Shown piece by piece: positions 44,129-52,327 of a stretch of 64,000 nucleotides of DNA. Positions within the stretch are counted from its first letter, which is position 1. Each line of letters starts with the position of its first letter. Origin of the DNA: Lactococcus taiwanensis (GTDB lineage Bacteria; Bacillota; Bacilli; Lactobacillales; Streptococcaceae); NCBI RefSeq assembly GCF_014905395.1, contig NZ_BNDT01000001.1, forward strand, positions 372,001 through 436,000. The letters are read 5' to 3'. The position numbers and the translations under genes are program-made. The notes under the pieces are model-generated. The model made no database searches and was not told the DNA's origin. It saw nothing but the letters and a program-made list of their open reading frames with translations.

Positions 44129-45178
44129 ATGCAAACGATTTATTTAAGTTTGGGGAGTAATATTGGCGATCGCCAGTACTATATCCATGAAGCCATCCGT
44201 CTCTTAGGAGAACATCCGAAGATTATCGTTGAACAACAATCGCAATTTTATGAAACTTCTCCGGTAGGCGGTGTTAAACAAGACGATTTTATTAATATTG
44301 CTCTCAAAATTTCTAGCTTATTAGCTCCCCAAGCCTTATTGGATTTCATCCATGAAGTAGAGTTAAAGCTCAACCGCGAACGTAAAATTCACTGGGGCCC
44401 ACGCACGATCGATATTGATGTTTTATTCTATGGGGAAGAGGAAATTTTTGAGCAAAATCTAGTGATACCGCACCGAGAGCTTCTTAATCGACTCTTTGTT
44501 ATGCTTCCATTGTTGGAACTGATAGAACCCCCTTTCAAATATTATCAACTTATCCAAGAAGCGGTAACTAAACTGAATCAAAGTGAACAACATGTGCAAG
44601 TAGTTGCAGAGGATCCTACTCCCAGAGGCAGGATTGCTTCTGCGGTCGAGGAAATTTTATTTGCACTCGGGGAAGATCCACACCGTGAAGGACTTCTTGA
44701 AACGCCCCAACGTGTGGCTAAAATGTATGAAGAAATCTTGTCATCGCAGCGCTCTTTAAAATTTGAAGCGTATAAACTTTTTAAAATTGAACCCACAGAA
44801 GTTGATTCTCCCGTCCTTATCAAAGATATCCCCTTTTATTCGATGTGTGAACACCATATGCTCCCGTTTTTTGGAAAGGTGCATGTAGCCTATATCCCTG
44901 ATCAGGGAAATATCATTGGCCTTTCGAAAATCCCAAGGCTTGTTGATTACGTTTCACATAAGCTTTCTGTTCAGGAAAATATTACGAGTGAAATTGCAGA
45001 GACGCTTGATGAAATTTTGCAACCTAAAGGAGTGGCCGTTGTGGTGGAAGCGCGGCATATGTGCGTGGAGATGCGAGGAGTTAAAAAACTTAACTCAAAA
45101 ACAAAAACTTCTTACTTCTCAGGAGCCTATGAGAAAGACTTCGTAAAACGAATGGAATTTTTAGAAAGTCTGCTATGA
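44129..45178 (+). CDS. folKE: Fused HPPK / GTP cyclohydrolase I (FolKE)
   Basis: A bifunctional 349-residue protein, a fusion typical of lactococci. Residues 1 to about 155 are pyrophosphokinase FolK (YLSLGSNIGDR, RERKIHWGPRTIDIDVLFYG). Residues from about 160 are GTP cyclohydrolase I FolE, with EDPHREGLLETPQRVAKMYE, zinc ligands Cys and His in MCEHHMLPF, and EARHMCVEMRGV. It joins the first step (FolE) with the step after FolB (FolK). The stop overlaps the folP start (ATGA). Confidence 0.97.
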   Translation: MQTIYLSLGSNIGDRQYYIHEAIRLLGEHPKIIVEQQSQFYETSPVGGVKQDDFINIALKISSLLAPQALLDFIHEVELKLNRERKIHWGPRTIDIDVLFYGEEEIFEQNLVIPHRELLNRLFVMLPLLELIEPPFKYYQLIQEAVTKLNQSEQHVQVVAEDPTPRGRIASAVEEILFALGEDPHREGLLETPQRVAKMYEEILSSQRSLKFEAYKLFKIEPTEVDSPVLIKDIPFYSMCEHHMLPFFGKVHVAYIPDQGNIIGLSKIPRLVDYVSHKLSVQENITSEIAETLDEILQPKGVAVVVEARHMCVEMRGVKKLNSKTKTSYFSGAYEKDFVKRMEFLESLL

Positions 45179-46248
45179 AAATTATAGAATTAAATCAGGA
45201 ACAATTTTCTTTAAAAAACATCACAATTAAGTTTGAGCAGCTCAACCAAGATGAACATATTTTTCTTTCCCGAGTTTTAAAACGTGTGAGTAGTAAGGTT
45301 TTTCTTGATACCAAATCACTCTTAGTATTCCTTGATATTGATGAACTTAGAAATCTACTCCCCTTTTTTAAAGTCGAAGAGCAACGAAGACAATTGGAGC
45401 TGATTATCCAACGGCATCAATTAATCTGGTCCTCAGAGCGTTTTCGCTTTGATTTAACCTCCTCTGCGATTGTCTATTCGATTGTCAATGTAACGCCAGA
45501 CTCTTTCTATGATGGGTCGGTAGATCATCTTCAAGTGGATTATATTTTAAAACGTGTTGAATCAGACTTGGAAAATGGAGCAGCGGTGATTGAGTTGGGT
45601 GGCAAATCTTCTCGACCAGGTTATGCAGACATCAGTCCTGAAGAGGAATGGTTAAGGCTTGAAAAACCATTAAAAGCAATTAAACAACATTTTCCTCAGG
45701 CAATAGTGGCTATTGATACGGATGAGGCGCTAGTAATGGAGCGTACATTAGATTTAGGCGCCGATATTATCAACGATATTGACGGCTTTGATACTCATGA
45801 AAAACTTGAGGTTATTCAAAACTATCGTCCGGCTGTGGTTGCTATGAATAATGGACGAGCAGGATTTAACTTTGCAGAGAATGTTTTTGATGAATTGCCA
45901 CTGTTTTTCGAAGAAAAAGCAAAAGAATTACGAGCTATAGGCTTGAAGAATGAGCAAATTTGTATTGATCCTGGGGTAGGTTTTTTTAAGGGTGATTCTG
46001 GATTAGATAGCGTTCAGCGCTTGAAAGCAACAGAACGCTTAACGCATCTAGGCCTTCCTGTCATGGTTGCGATTTCGCGCAAGTCCTTTATGGAAAGTAT
46101 CTTTAATGTTGTTTCTAAAGATCGCTTATTTTCAACATTGATGCTTGAAGCTCAGATGATTCTGGATGGTGGTCGGATCTTGCGTGTGCATGATGTGAAA
46201 GAGACCAAAGTATTAATTGATGCGGTAAAACGTTACAAGGAGATATGA
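45175..46248 (+). CDS. folP: Dihydropteroate synthase with N-terminal extension
   Basis: Condenses hydroxymethyl-dihydropterin diphosphate with p-aminobenzoate and is the sulfonamide target. Core motifs start at residue 103 (VNVTPDSFYDGS), then ELGGKSSRPGY, DIINDIDGFD and CIDPGVGFFKG. The 357-residue length includes about 100 extra N-terminal residues (LNQDEHIFLSRVLKRVSSK and onward) ahead of the barrel; their role is unknown. It is coupled to folKE upstream and to the NUDIX gene downstream by short overlaps. Confidence 0.95.
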   Translation: MKIIELNQEQFSLKNITIKFEQLNQDEHIFLSRVLKRVSSKVFLDTKSLLVFLDIDELRNLLPFFKVEEQRRQLELIIQRHQLIWSSERFRFDLTSSAIVYSIVNVTPDSFYDGSVDHLQVDYILKRVESDLENGAAVIELGGKSSRPGYADISPEEEWLRLEKPLKAIKQHFPQAIVAIDTDEALVMERTLDLGADIINDIDGFDTHEKLEVIQNYRPAVVAMNNGRAGFNFAENVFDELPLFFEEKAKELRAIGLKNEQICIDPGVGFFKGDSGLDSVQRLKATERLTHLGLPVMVAISRKSFMESIFNVVSKDRLFSTLMLEAQMILDGGRILRVHDVKETKVLIDAVKRYKEI

Positions 46249-46751
46249 TGGCACATGATCAACTCATTAGGCAGATCCAATCACTAGCTGGAAAAGTGGA
46301 TCAGCAAAAAATTAATCAGCTTTGCATGCTTTTGAAGGCGACAGATGAAGAACTAAGGGGAAAGCAAAATCCGAAACTTCAGCTTTCTGCAAGTGCTCTT
46401 GTTTTTGAAAACAAACGTCTGTTTTTTATCTTGCATCCTTATCAAAAAGAACTGCTCCTACCAGCAGGACATGTAGAGTTAAATGAAACACCTCTACAAG
46501 CCGCTGTTCGAGAATTTCATGAAGAAACTGGCTTCTCTGCAAAAGAAACAGGGGATCTGATAGATGTCAATCTCATCAACATTCCTGAGAATTGGGTGCA
46601 AAATGAACCTGCTCATCAACATCTTGATTTTCGTTACCGCTTGTTTAAAACAGATAAGAAACCTGCTCGTGCTGAATTGCCCGTGTCATTATTAAAAAAG
46701 GAAGATGCGCCTGTCGAATTTCAAGGATATTATGAATTAGAAAAGGGTTAA
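46245..46751 (+). CDS. ylgG: NUDIX hydrolase of the folate cluster (dihydroneopterin triphosphate pyrophosphatase, YlgG)
   Basis: Removes pyrophosphate from dihydroneopterin triphosphate, the step between FolE and FolB. This activity was reported for the L. lactis YlgG protein, whose position matches. The 168-residue product has the NUDIX box GHVELNETPLQAA then REFHEETGF (about residues 74-96). Either ATG of the tandem pair (46245 or 46248) may be used; the second is better spaced from AAGGAG. It overlaps folP. Confidence 0.9.
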   Translation: MMAHDQLIRQIQSLAGKVDQQKINQLCMLLKATDEELRGKQNPKLQLSASALVFENKRLFFILHPYQKELLLPAGHVELNETPLQAAVREFHEETGFSAKETGDLIDVNLINIPENWVQNEPAHQHLDFRYRLFKTDKKPARAELPVSLLKKEDAPVEFQGYYELEKG

Positions 46752-46752
46752 C

Positions 46753-48045
46753 ATGACAATTGAAGAAGCATTAGAATGGATACATTCTCGTTTAAAATTT
46801 AATATTCGTCCGGGTCTTAGTCGGGTAGAAGCGCTATTAGATCTTTTGGGTCATCCTGAGGAAAAATTATCAATGATTCATGTGGCGGGTACTAATGGTA
46901 AAGGTTCTACCGTCGCCTTTACGCGCTCAATATTTATGGAAGCTGGCTTGAAAGTAGCCTCTTTTACAAGTCCTTTTATTGAAACTTTTGGGGAGCGCAT
47001 GAGTATTAATGCACAGCCCATTGCTGATGAAAAGTTGATTCAATATGTGCAATTACTTCAGCCGTTAGTTGAGAAACTTGATGCTCAAGAAGAATTATCT
47101 GGAATTACAGAGTTTGAAATTATCACAGCGATGGCTTTTAAATATTTTGCTGATGAAGCAGTAGATATCGCTGTTATTGAAGTCGGGCTTGGAGGACTTT
47201 TAGATAGTACAAATGTTATTACACCAGTTGTTTCTGGAATTACTACGATTGGATTGGATCATATTGATATTTTAGGTTCCACAATTGAGGAAATTGCCGC
47301 ACAAAAGGCGGGAATTATTAAACCAGGAATACCTGTTGTCACAGGTAATATTGGCCTTGACGCTTTACGTGTTATCTGGGAAACAGCAAAACAAAAAACA
47401 GCACGTGTTTACCAGTACCGTTATGACTACCGTATTGAAATTGAAGCTGATGAAAAGTTTAGTTTCAAAACAGAAGCAGGGGAACTTGAGCATTTAGAGA
47501 AATCTTTAAAAGGACTTCATCAAATTGAAAATGCAGCTATGGCTATCGAGCTGGCTTTAGTTTATGCTCATAAGATTGGTTTGCCACTCAGTGAACAAGC
47601 AATCCGTTTGGGGATTAAGAAAGCTTACTGGCCGGCTCGTATGGAAAAATTAAGTGATCACCCCCTCATTATTTTGGATGGGGCACATAATGTCCATGCG
47701 ATGACCCGCTTACTGGAAAATTTAAAAGTTGAATTTCCTAAGAAAAAGTTTAAAATCTTATTCTCAGCAATCACGACTAAAGATATTCGTCAGATGATTG
47801 AAATGTTGCAAACAGTTGATCACGCAGAATTAATTTTGACAACTTTTAATTATCCTAAAGCTTTAGCTTTAAATAATTTTACAGACTTAGAGGAAAAAGG
47901 TGTGACATTGGCTCCCGATTGGGAAGTAGCATTGGATGGATTACGCCAAGGTTTAAAAGCTGATGAGGTGTTGGTCATTACCGGTTCACTTTATTTTTCT
48001 GCTCAAGTGCGTGATTACGTATTGAATTTAGAGGATGAAAGTTAA
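46753..48045 (+). CDS. folC: Folylpolyglutamate synthase / dihydrofolate synthase
   Basis: Adds glutamate to dihydropteroate and folates. The 430-residue Mur-ligase-like enzyme has the P-loop HVAGTNGKGSTVAF (about residues 39-52), FTSPFIETFGERM, VEVGLGGLLDSTN-type region and ILDGAHNVHAM. It starts one base after the NUDIX gene and closes the folate operon. Confidence 0.95.
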   Translation: MTIEEALEWIHSRLKFNIRPGLSRVEALLDLLGHPEEKLSMIHVAGTNGKGSTVAFTRSIFMEAGLKVASFTSPFIETFGERMSINAQPIADEKLIQYVQLLQPLVEKLDAQEELSGITEFEIITAMAFKYFADEAVDIAVIEVGLGGLLDSTNVITPVVSGITTIGLDHIDILGSTIEEIAAQKAGIIKPGIPVVTGNIGLDALRVIWETAKQKTARVYQYRYDYRIEIEADEKFSFKTEAGELEHLEKSLKGLHQIENAAMAIELALVYAHKIGLPLSEQAIRLGIKKAYWPARMEKLSDHPLIILDGAHNVHAMTRLLENLKVEFPKKKFKILFSAITTKDIRQMIEMLQTVDHAELILTTFNYPKALALNNFTDLEEKGVTLAPDWEVALDGLRQGLKADEVLVITGSLYFSAQVRDYVLNLEDES

Positions 48046-48083
48046 AAAGATAGTCGAAAATTTGTAATTTTATATTTTTAGTC

Positions 48084-48089
48084 TATAAT
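48084..48089 (+). promoter_or_regulatory. -10 box for the nucleoside kinase gene
   Basis: TATAAT about 65 bases before the TTG start; the -35 is unclear. Confidence 0.45.
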
Positions 48090-48153
48090 AAAAGAAGTTG
48101 AAAATTTCGGAACTCATGATTTCTAGGGTGTCGATTGGGAGGAAAATAGAATT

Positions 48154-48795
48154 TTGATCGTATTAGCAGGTACCATTGGTGCGGGAAAGTCAAGTTTAGC
48201 AAAGGCATTAGGTGCACATCTGAATACAGAGGTGTTTTATGAAGCAGTGGATAATAATCCCGTGCTTGATCTTTACTATCAGGATCCGAAAAAATATGCT
48301 TTTTTATTGCAAATTTATTTTTTAAATAAACGATTTGAATCGATTAAATTAGCTTATCAGCAGGACAACAATGTTTTGGATCGGTCAATTTTTGAAGATG
48401 AGCTCTTTTTAACTTTAAATTATAAAAATGGGAATGTAACAAAGACAGAGCTGGATATCTATAAAGAATTGCTAGCAAATATGCTGGAAGAGCTAGAAGG
48501 GATGCCTAAAAAGCGACCAGATTTGCTCGTGTATATCGATGTTTCTTTTGAAACGATGCTGGCTCGTATTGAACAAAGAGGCCGTTCTTTCGAGCAGATT
48601 GATGCACAAGAGGGGCTAAAAGCTTATTACCATCAGGTTCATGGAGAATATCCTTCTTGGTACGACGCTTATGATATTTCGCCTAAACTACGTATAGATG
48701 GAGATAAGATTGACTTTGTTAATAACCCTGAAGATTTAGAAATGGTCTTATCACAAATCGATCAAGAATTGAAGGCATTAGATTTATTAAAGTAA
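48154..48795 (+). CDS. Deoxynucleoside kinase (dAdo/dGuo type)
   Basis: Phosphorylates deoxyadenosine or deoxyguanosine with ATP. The 213-residue protein has the P-loop GTIGAGKSS (residues 6-14), NNVLDRSIFEDELFL (DRS motif, about 71-85) and IEQRGRSFEQID. Translation starts at TTG with GGGAGG 11 bases upstream. In L. lactis the equivalent gene lies at the end of the folate cluster. Which deoxynucleoside is preferred cannot be told from these motifs. Confidence 0.9.
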   Translation: MIVLAGTIGAGKSSLAKALGAHLNTEVFYEAVDNNPVLDLYYQDPKKYAFLLQIYFLNKRFESIKLAYQQDNNVLDRSIFEDELFLTLNYKNGNVTKTELDIYKELLANMLEELEGMPKKRPDLLVYIDVSFETMLARIEQRGRSFEQIDAQEGLKAYYHQVHGEYPSWYDAYDISPKLRIDGDKIDFVNNPEDLEMVLSQIDQELKALDLLK

Positions 48796-48800
48796 AAAGG

Positions 48801-48830
48801 GAATTGGTCAAAGCTGACTGGTTCTTTTTT
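48801..48830 (+). terminator. Nucleoside kinase gene terminator
   Basis: GAATTGGTCA pairs over 10 bp (three G-U) with TGACTGGTTC, then six T. Confidence 0.85.
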
Positions 48831-48844
48831 AGCAAAAAAAGTTA

Positions 48845-48860
48845 CTGACAGGCTGGTCAG
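48845..48860. repeat. CTGAC-N6-GTCAG element before hom
   Basis: Exact copy with spacer AGGCTG; arms TTACTGAC/GTCAGTAA. It stands directly after the kinase terminator and 67 bases before hom. Confidence 0.92.
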
Positions 48861-48926
48861 TAAAGAATTTTACTTATCATGTTATAATGTTAAGCAATAA
48901 TAAAAATTTTAGAGTTTGGGGAAAAG

Positions 48927-50210
48927 ATGAAAATTGCACTTTTAGGCTTTGGAACCGTAGGTTCTGGACTGCCCGCCTTGATCGCAGATAATCAGGAAAA
49001 ATTAGCAGCACTATTAGATGAAACGATAAGTATTTCAAAAGTTCTCGTTCGTAGTGAAGAAAAAGCAGCACAATTACGGCAAGTAGGTCATCCTTGGGAT
49101 TTTGTAACTTCAATCGAGGCTATTTTAAATGATGATACTATTTCAATTGTTGTTGAGCTAATGGGGCGCATTGAGCCTGCAAAAACTTATATTTCACAAG
49201 CTCTTGCTGCTGGAAAGAGTGTTGTGACGGCGAATAAAGATTTGCTCGCACTCCATGGCGCTGAACTACAAAAGTTAGCCCAAAAAAATAAAGTTGCCCT
49301 TTATTATGAGGCTGCTGTAGCTGGTGGGATACCTATTCTACGCACGTTAGCGAATTCGTTTGCTTCAGATAAAGTCACACGCCTCTTGGGAATCATTAAT
49401 GGGACAAGCAATTTCATGCTGACCAAGATGATGGAAGAAGGTTGGACATATAAAAAAGCGCTTGAAACCGCACAATTACTTGGTTATGCAGAGTCTGACC
49501 CGACAAATGACGTAGAGGGGATTGATGCGGTTTATAAATTAGCTTTGCTTAGTGAATTTGCTTTTGGCATGACAATTTCGCCTTCTCAAATCAAGCATCA
49601 AGGCATCCCAACCATTCAGCAAGCAGACGTGGAAATCGCTAATCAGTTGGGGTATGTGATCAAACTTGTCGGAGAAATCGTTGAAGTTTCTTCTGGAATT
49701 TTTGCTGAAGTCAGTCCGACATTTCTTCCAGCTTCTCACCCGTTAGCAAGCGTTAAGGGCGTGATGAATGCAGTCTATCTTGATTCGATTGGTATGGGTG
49801 CTTCAATGTTTTATGGGGCTGGTGCCGGACAAAACCCTACCGCTACAAGTGTTTTAGCAGACATCGTACGGATTGTTAAACGGTTTAAAGAGCAAACCCT
49901 TGGTAAATCTTTTAATGAATACAAGCGAGCTACCCGTTTGGCAGAGAGCTCAGAAGTTCTGAATAAATACTATTTTTCAGTTGAAACACCTGATTCCACT
50001 GGACAGTTTTTGCGTTTAGTGCAGCTTTTTACAGCCGTGAATGTTTCTTTTGAACAAGTCTTACAACAAAAAGGCGATGGGCAACGTGCTGTTGTAGGCA
50101 TCATCTGCCATAAAATAAGTCAAACTCAACTCGCATCTCTTGAGACGAAGTTAGCAAAAGAAGATGATTTTAACTTACTCAATTATTTCAAGGTCGTGGA
50201 GGAAAATTAA
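48927..50210 (+). CDS. hom: Homoserine dehydrogenase
   Basis: NAD(P)H-dependent reduction of aspartate semialdehyde to homoserine, the branch point to threonine and methionine. The 427-residue protein has [10 protein letters not shown] (about residues 7-16), [41 protein letters not shown] and [15 protein letters not shown]-terminal ACT-like regulatory region (about 350-427) suggests feedback control by threonine. thrB follows after 1 base, with its Shine-Dalgarno inside hom. Confidence 0.96.
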   Translation: MKIALLGFGTVGSGLPALIADNQEKLAALLDETISISKVLVRSEEKAAQLRQVGHPWDFVTSIEAILNDDTISIVVELMGRIEPAKTYISQALAAGKSVVTANKDLLALHGAELQKLAQKNKVALYYEAAVAGGIPILRTLANSFASDKVTRLLGIINGTSNFMLTKMMEEGWTYKKALETAQLLGYAESDPTNDVEGIDAVYKLALLSEFAFGMTISPSQIKHQGIPTIQQADVEIANQLGYVIKLVGEIVEVSSGIFAEVSPTFLPASHPLASVKGVMNAVYLDSIGMGASMFYGAGAGQNPTATSVLADIVRIVKRFKEQTLGKSFNEYKRATRLAESSEVLNKYYFSVETPDSTGQFLRLVQLFTAVNVSFEQVLQQKGDGQRAVVGIICHKISQTQLASLETKLAKEDDFNLLNYFKVVEEN

Positions 50211-50211
50211 A

Positions 50212-51102
50212 ATGAAAATTATTGTGCCCGCAACATCAGCCAACTTAGGAGCGGGGTTTGACTCGATTGGGCTTGCTGTTAACCTCTATTTAACAATAGA
50301 AGTGCTTGAAAAAGCAGAGGCATGGCGGATTGATCATGATTTAGGTGTCAATATTCCAACTGACGAAAAGAATTTATTACTGACGACGCTGTCAGCAGTC
50401 TTAGCTCAGAAAAAGCAGCACTTGTCAGCAAAATACCATTTGAAAATGAGCTCTGATATCCCCTTGGCACGAGGATTGGGTTCTTCAAGCTCGGTGATTA
50501 TTGCAGGCATTGAGTTAGCCAACCAACTTGCCCAATTAGGCCTAAGTGATGAAGAAAAATTAGCTTTGGCTTGTCAGATTGAGGGGCATCCTGATAATGT
50601 AGCGCCAGCACTCTATGGTAATTTAGTCATTGCAAGTAGTGCAACCGAAGAAGTACGGGCAATCAAAGCTAAACTGCCCCAATGCAAACTTTTAGCTTTT
50701 GTTCCAGACAAAGAGCTTAAGACCGTAGCAAGTCGCCAAGTCTTACCAGAAACCCTCTCCTATGCTCAAGCTGTTGCAGCAAGTGCCGTGGCAAATGTTC
50801 TGGTGGCAAGCTTGCTTTCAGGAGACTTGGTTACAGCAGGTCAGATGATGAAAGAAGATCTTTTTCATGAAAAATACCGCTCAGCTTTAGTGCCCGAATT
50901 AGCAGCATTTCGTGAAATTGGTCAAACCTATGGTGCTTATGGCACTTATCTTAGTGGAGCAGGTCCAACGCTCATGATGCTAGCTCCTGAAGAAAAAATT
51001 ACTTTACTTTTGCAACATTTGTCGGAAAAAAATTGGCAAGGTCGCTTTTATGAACTCGAAATCGATAGTAAAGGGTTACAAGTCGAAAAAAGTCTGTTAT
51101 AA
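50212..51102 (+). CDS. thrB: Homoserine kinase
   Basis: Phosphorylates homoserine for threonine synthase. The 296-residue GHMP kinase has IIVPATSANLGAGFDSIGLA (residues 3-22), the ATP loop PLARGLGSSSSVIIAG and GTYLSGAGPTLMML. The ATG at 50212 with GGAGG is used rather than the in-frame ATG at 50164 inside hom. Residues 57-63 (LLTTLSA) are encoded by a copy of the dispersed palindrome. Confidence 0.96.
   Translation: MKIIVPATSANLGAGFDSIGLAVNLYLTIEVLEKAEAWRIDHDLGVNIPTDEKNLLLTTLSAVLAQKKQHLSAKYHLKMSSDIPLARGLGSSSSVIIAGIELANQLAQLGLSDEEKLALACQIEGHPDNVAPALYGNLVIASSATEEVRAIKAKLPQCKLLAFVPDKELKTVASRQVLPETLSYAQAVAASAVANVLVASLLSGDLVTAGQMMKEDLFHEKYRSALVPELAAFREIGQTYGAYGTYLSGAGPTLMMLAPEEKITLLLQHLSEKNWQGRFYELEIDSKGLQVEKSLL
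50380..50395. repeat. CTGAC-N6-GTCAG element, inside thrB
   Basis: Exact copy with spacer GACGCT, matching the truB copy over 21 bases. Confidence 0.92.
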
Positions 51103-51117
51103 CATACAGATTTTTTT
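51091..51117 (+). terminator. thrB terminator
   Basis: TCTGT/ACAGA stem with a partly paired TATAACAT loop and seven T; it overlaps the thrB stop. Confidence 0.65.
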
Positions 51118-51144
51118 GATTATTTAACAAAAAATTGTTATAAT
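51116..51144 (+). promoter_or_regulatory. niaX promoter
   Basis: TTGATT (51116-51121), 17-bp spacer, TATAAT (51139-51144) with TG extension. The leader of about 140 bases has hairpins AGGAAAA..GTT/AAC.TTTTCCT (51150-51183) and ATTTTTTCG/CGAAAAAAT-type (about 51201-51219), a possible site of NAD-linked control. Confidence 0.6.
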
Positions 51145-51289
51145 CATCACAAGGAAAAAGTTGATCGATGAATAACCTTTTCCTAAAGATTCTATTGCTT
51201 ATTTTTTCGTCGAAAAAATGAACCAATGGAAACTTTGTCGCCCTTATTGTCCGCTTTTTAAAAGCAAGAGTTCTAAAAAGGAAACGCAA

Positions 51290-51892
51290 ATGACTCAAAC
51301 CAAAAATGCAAAAGTCAGAAACCTGATTATTGCTGCAATGCTCACTGCACTTGGGATCTTGATTCCGGCTATAATGCCGGCTAAAATCATCATTGGTCCT
51401 GCCTCATTTACGCTCGCCTCACATGTTCCTGTAATGGCAGCAATGTTTTTTAGCCCCGTAATGACAGCTTTTGTCGCTATTGGGACGACACTTGGCTTCA
51501 TGATTAGTACCCCCGTTCCTACGATTTGGCTCCGGGCCTTGATGCATCTTTTTGTCATGACCGCAGGTGCTTATTTCTTGAAAAAACATCCTGAAATCGT
51601 GCACCAAAAAGTTAAAATTCAAATTTTTAACCTTGTTCTAGGGATATTCCATGCTGGCTTGGAAGCACTCATCGTCTATGTTTTTTATGCCTTTGGCTTT
51701 GCGACAATGGACCAAGCTGCCCTCCTTAATCTTCTCTTATTGATTGGTTTTGGTGGACTGGTTCACAGTATGATTGACTTCAACCTCTCACTAGGTCTTT
51801 GTAAAGTTTTAAGTAAAGCATTTAATATTGAAATTTTTGAACGTGCAAAAACTTTTTTGAGTAAAGATAAAATCAAAGTAAAAACGAACTGA
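51290..51892 (+). CDS. niaX: Niacin ECF transporter S component NiaX
   Basis: Membrane substrate-binding component of an energy-coupling-factor importer for niacin. The 200-residue protein has about five or six hydrophobic segments and begins NAKVRNLIIAAMLTALGILIP, the common start of ECF S components, with the Ala-Met-x-x-Ala-Leu motif that contacts EcfT. FTLASHVPVMAAMFFSP matches NiaX proteins. Niacin specificity is by similarity. The ATG at 51290 with AAAAGG is used, not the in-frame one at 51218 within the leader hairpin. Confidence 0.85.
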   Translation: MTQTKNAKVRNLIIAAMLTALGILIPAIMPAKIIIGPASFTLASHVPVMAAMFFSPVMTAFVAIGTTLGFMISTPVPTIWLRALMHLFVMTAGAYFLKKHPEIVHQKVKIQIFNLVLGIFHAGLEALIVYVFYAFGFATMDQAALLNLLLLIGFGGLVHSMIDFNLSLGLCKVLSKAFNIEIFERAKTFLSKDKIKVKTN

Positions 51893-51904
51893 TCGTCTGG
51901 TCAG
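51889..51904. repeat. CTGAC-N6-GTCAG element, one mismatch (CTGAT), at niaX stop
   Basis: CTGAT-CGTCTG-GTCAG overlapping the niaX stop codon; it shares its spacer with the copy at 36532. Confidence 0.8.
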
Positions 51905-51922
51905 TTGGAAATACTAGATGGG

Positions 51923-51953
51923 AAAAAAGGACTTTATTGTAAGTCCTTTTTTT
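51923..51953 (+). terminator. niaX terminator
   Basis: AAAAAAGGACTT/AAGTCCTTTTTT stem with a 6-base loop and seven T. Confidence 0.93.
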
Positions 51954-52019
51954 GCATCAACTGAAGTAAACTCCTATCATTTGAGTGTCGTATAATTAAA
52001 CTTTTAATGAGAATTAGAT

Positions 52020-52085
52020 TTTGATAAAATAGTACTGGATGTAAAAGGTCTTTTACAGTGCTGGCATCTGAAAAAGGAGATTAGA
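52020..52085 (+). promoter_or_regulatory. Promoter and hairpin leader of DUF1858-DUF438 operon
   Basis: TGATAAAAT extended -10 (about 52022-52030; another TATAAT lies at 51991-51996). A leader hairpin AGTACTG..GTAAAA/TTTTAC..CAGTGCT (about 52031-52062) precedes AAGGAG. Confidence 0.5.
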
Positions 52086-52325
52086 ATGATACAACTGGAT
52101 ATAAATGCTAAACTTTATGATTTAGCAACAGAGCACCCTGAAATTATTGAATTAATGGACACCTTAGGTTTTCATGAGATAAAAATACCAGGAATGCTAC
52201 AAACTGCTGGAAAAATGGCAACCATCCCCATGGGGGCAAAAATGAAACATATCGACTGGGATGAAATCGTGAGCACTTTTGCTGAGGCTGGATTCGCTTT
52301 TTCAAAACATGAGGGGGATAAATAG
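52086..52325 (+). CDS. DUF1858 domain protein
   Basis: A 79-residue protein consisting of one DUF1858 domain (LDINAKLYDLATEHPEIIEL, then LGFHEIKIPGMLQTAGKMATI). The domain is usually found next to DUF438 or in hydroxylamine/nitrite-related and ScdA-like proteins. No metal-binding Cys is present. It ends one base into the GTG that precedes the DUF438 ATG, so the two are translated together and may act as one unit. Confidence 0.88.
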   Translation: MIQLDINAKLYDLATEHPEIIELMDTLGFHEIKIPGMLQTAGKMATIPMGAKMKHIDWDEIVSTFAEAGFAFSKHEGDK

Positions 52326-52327
52326 TG

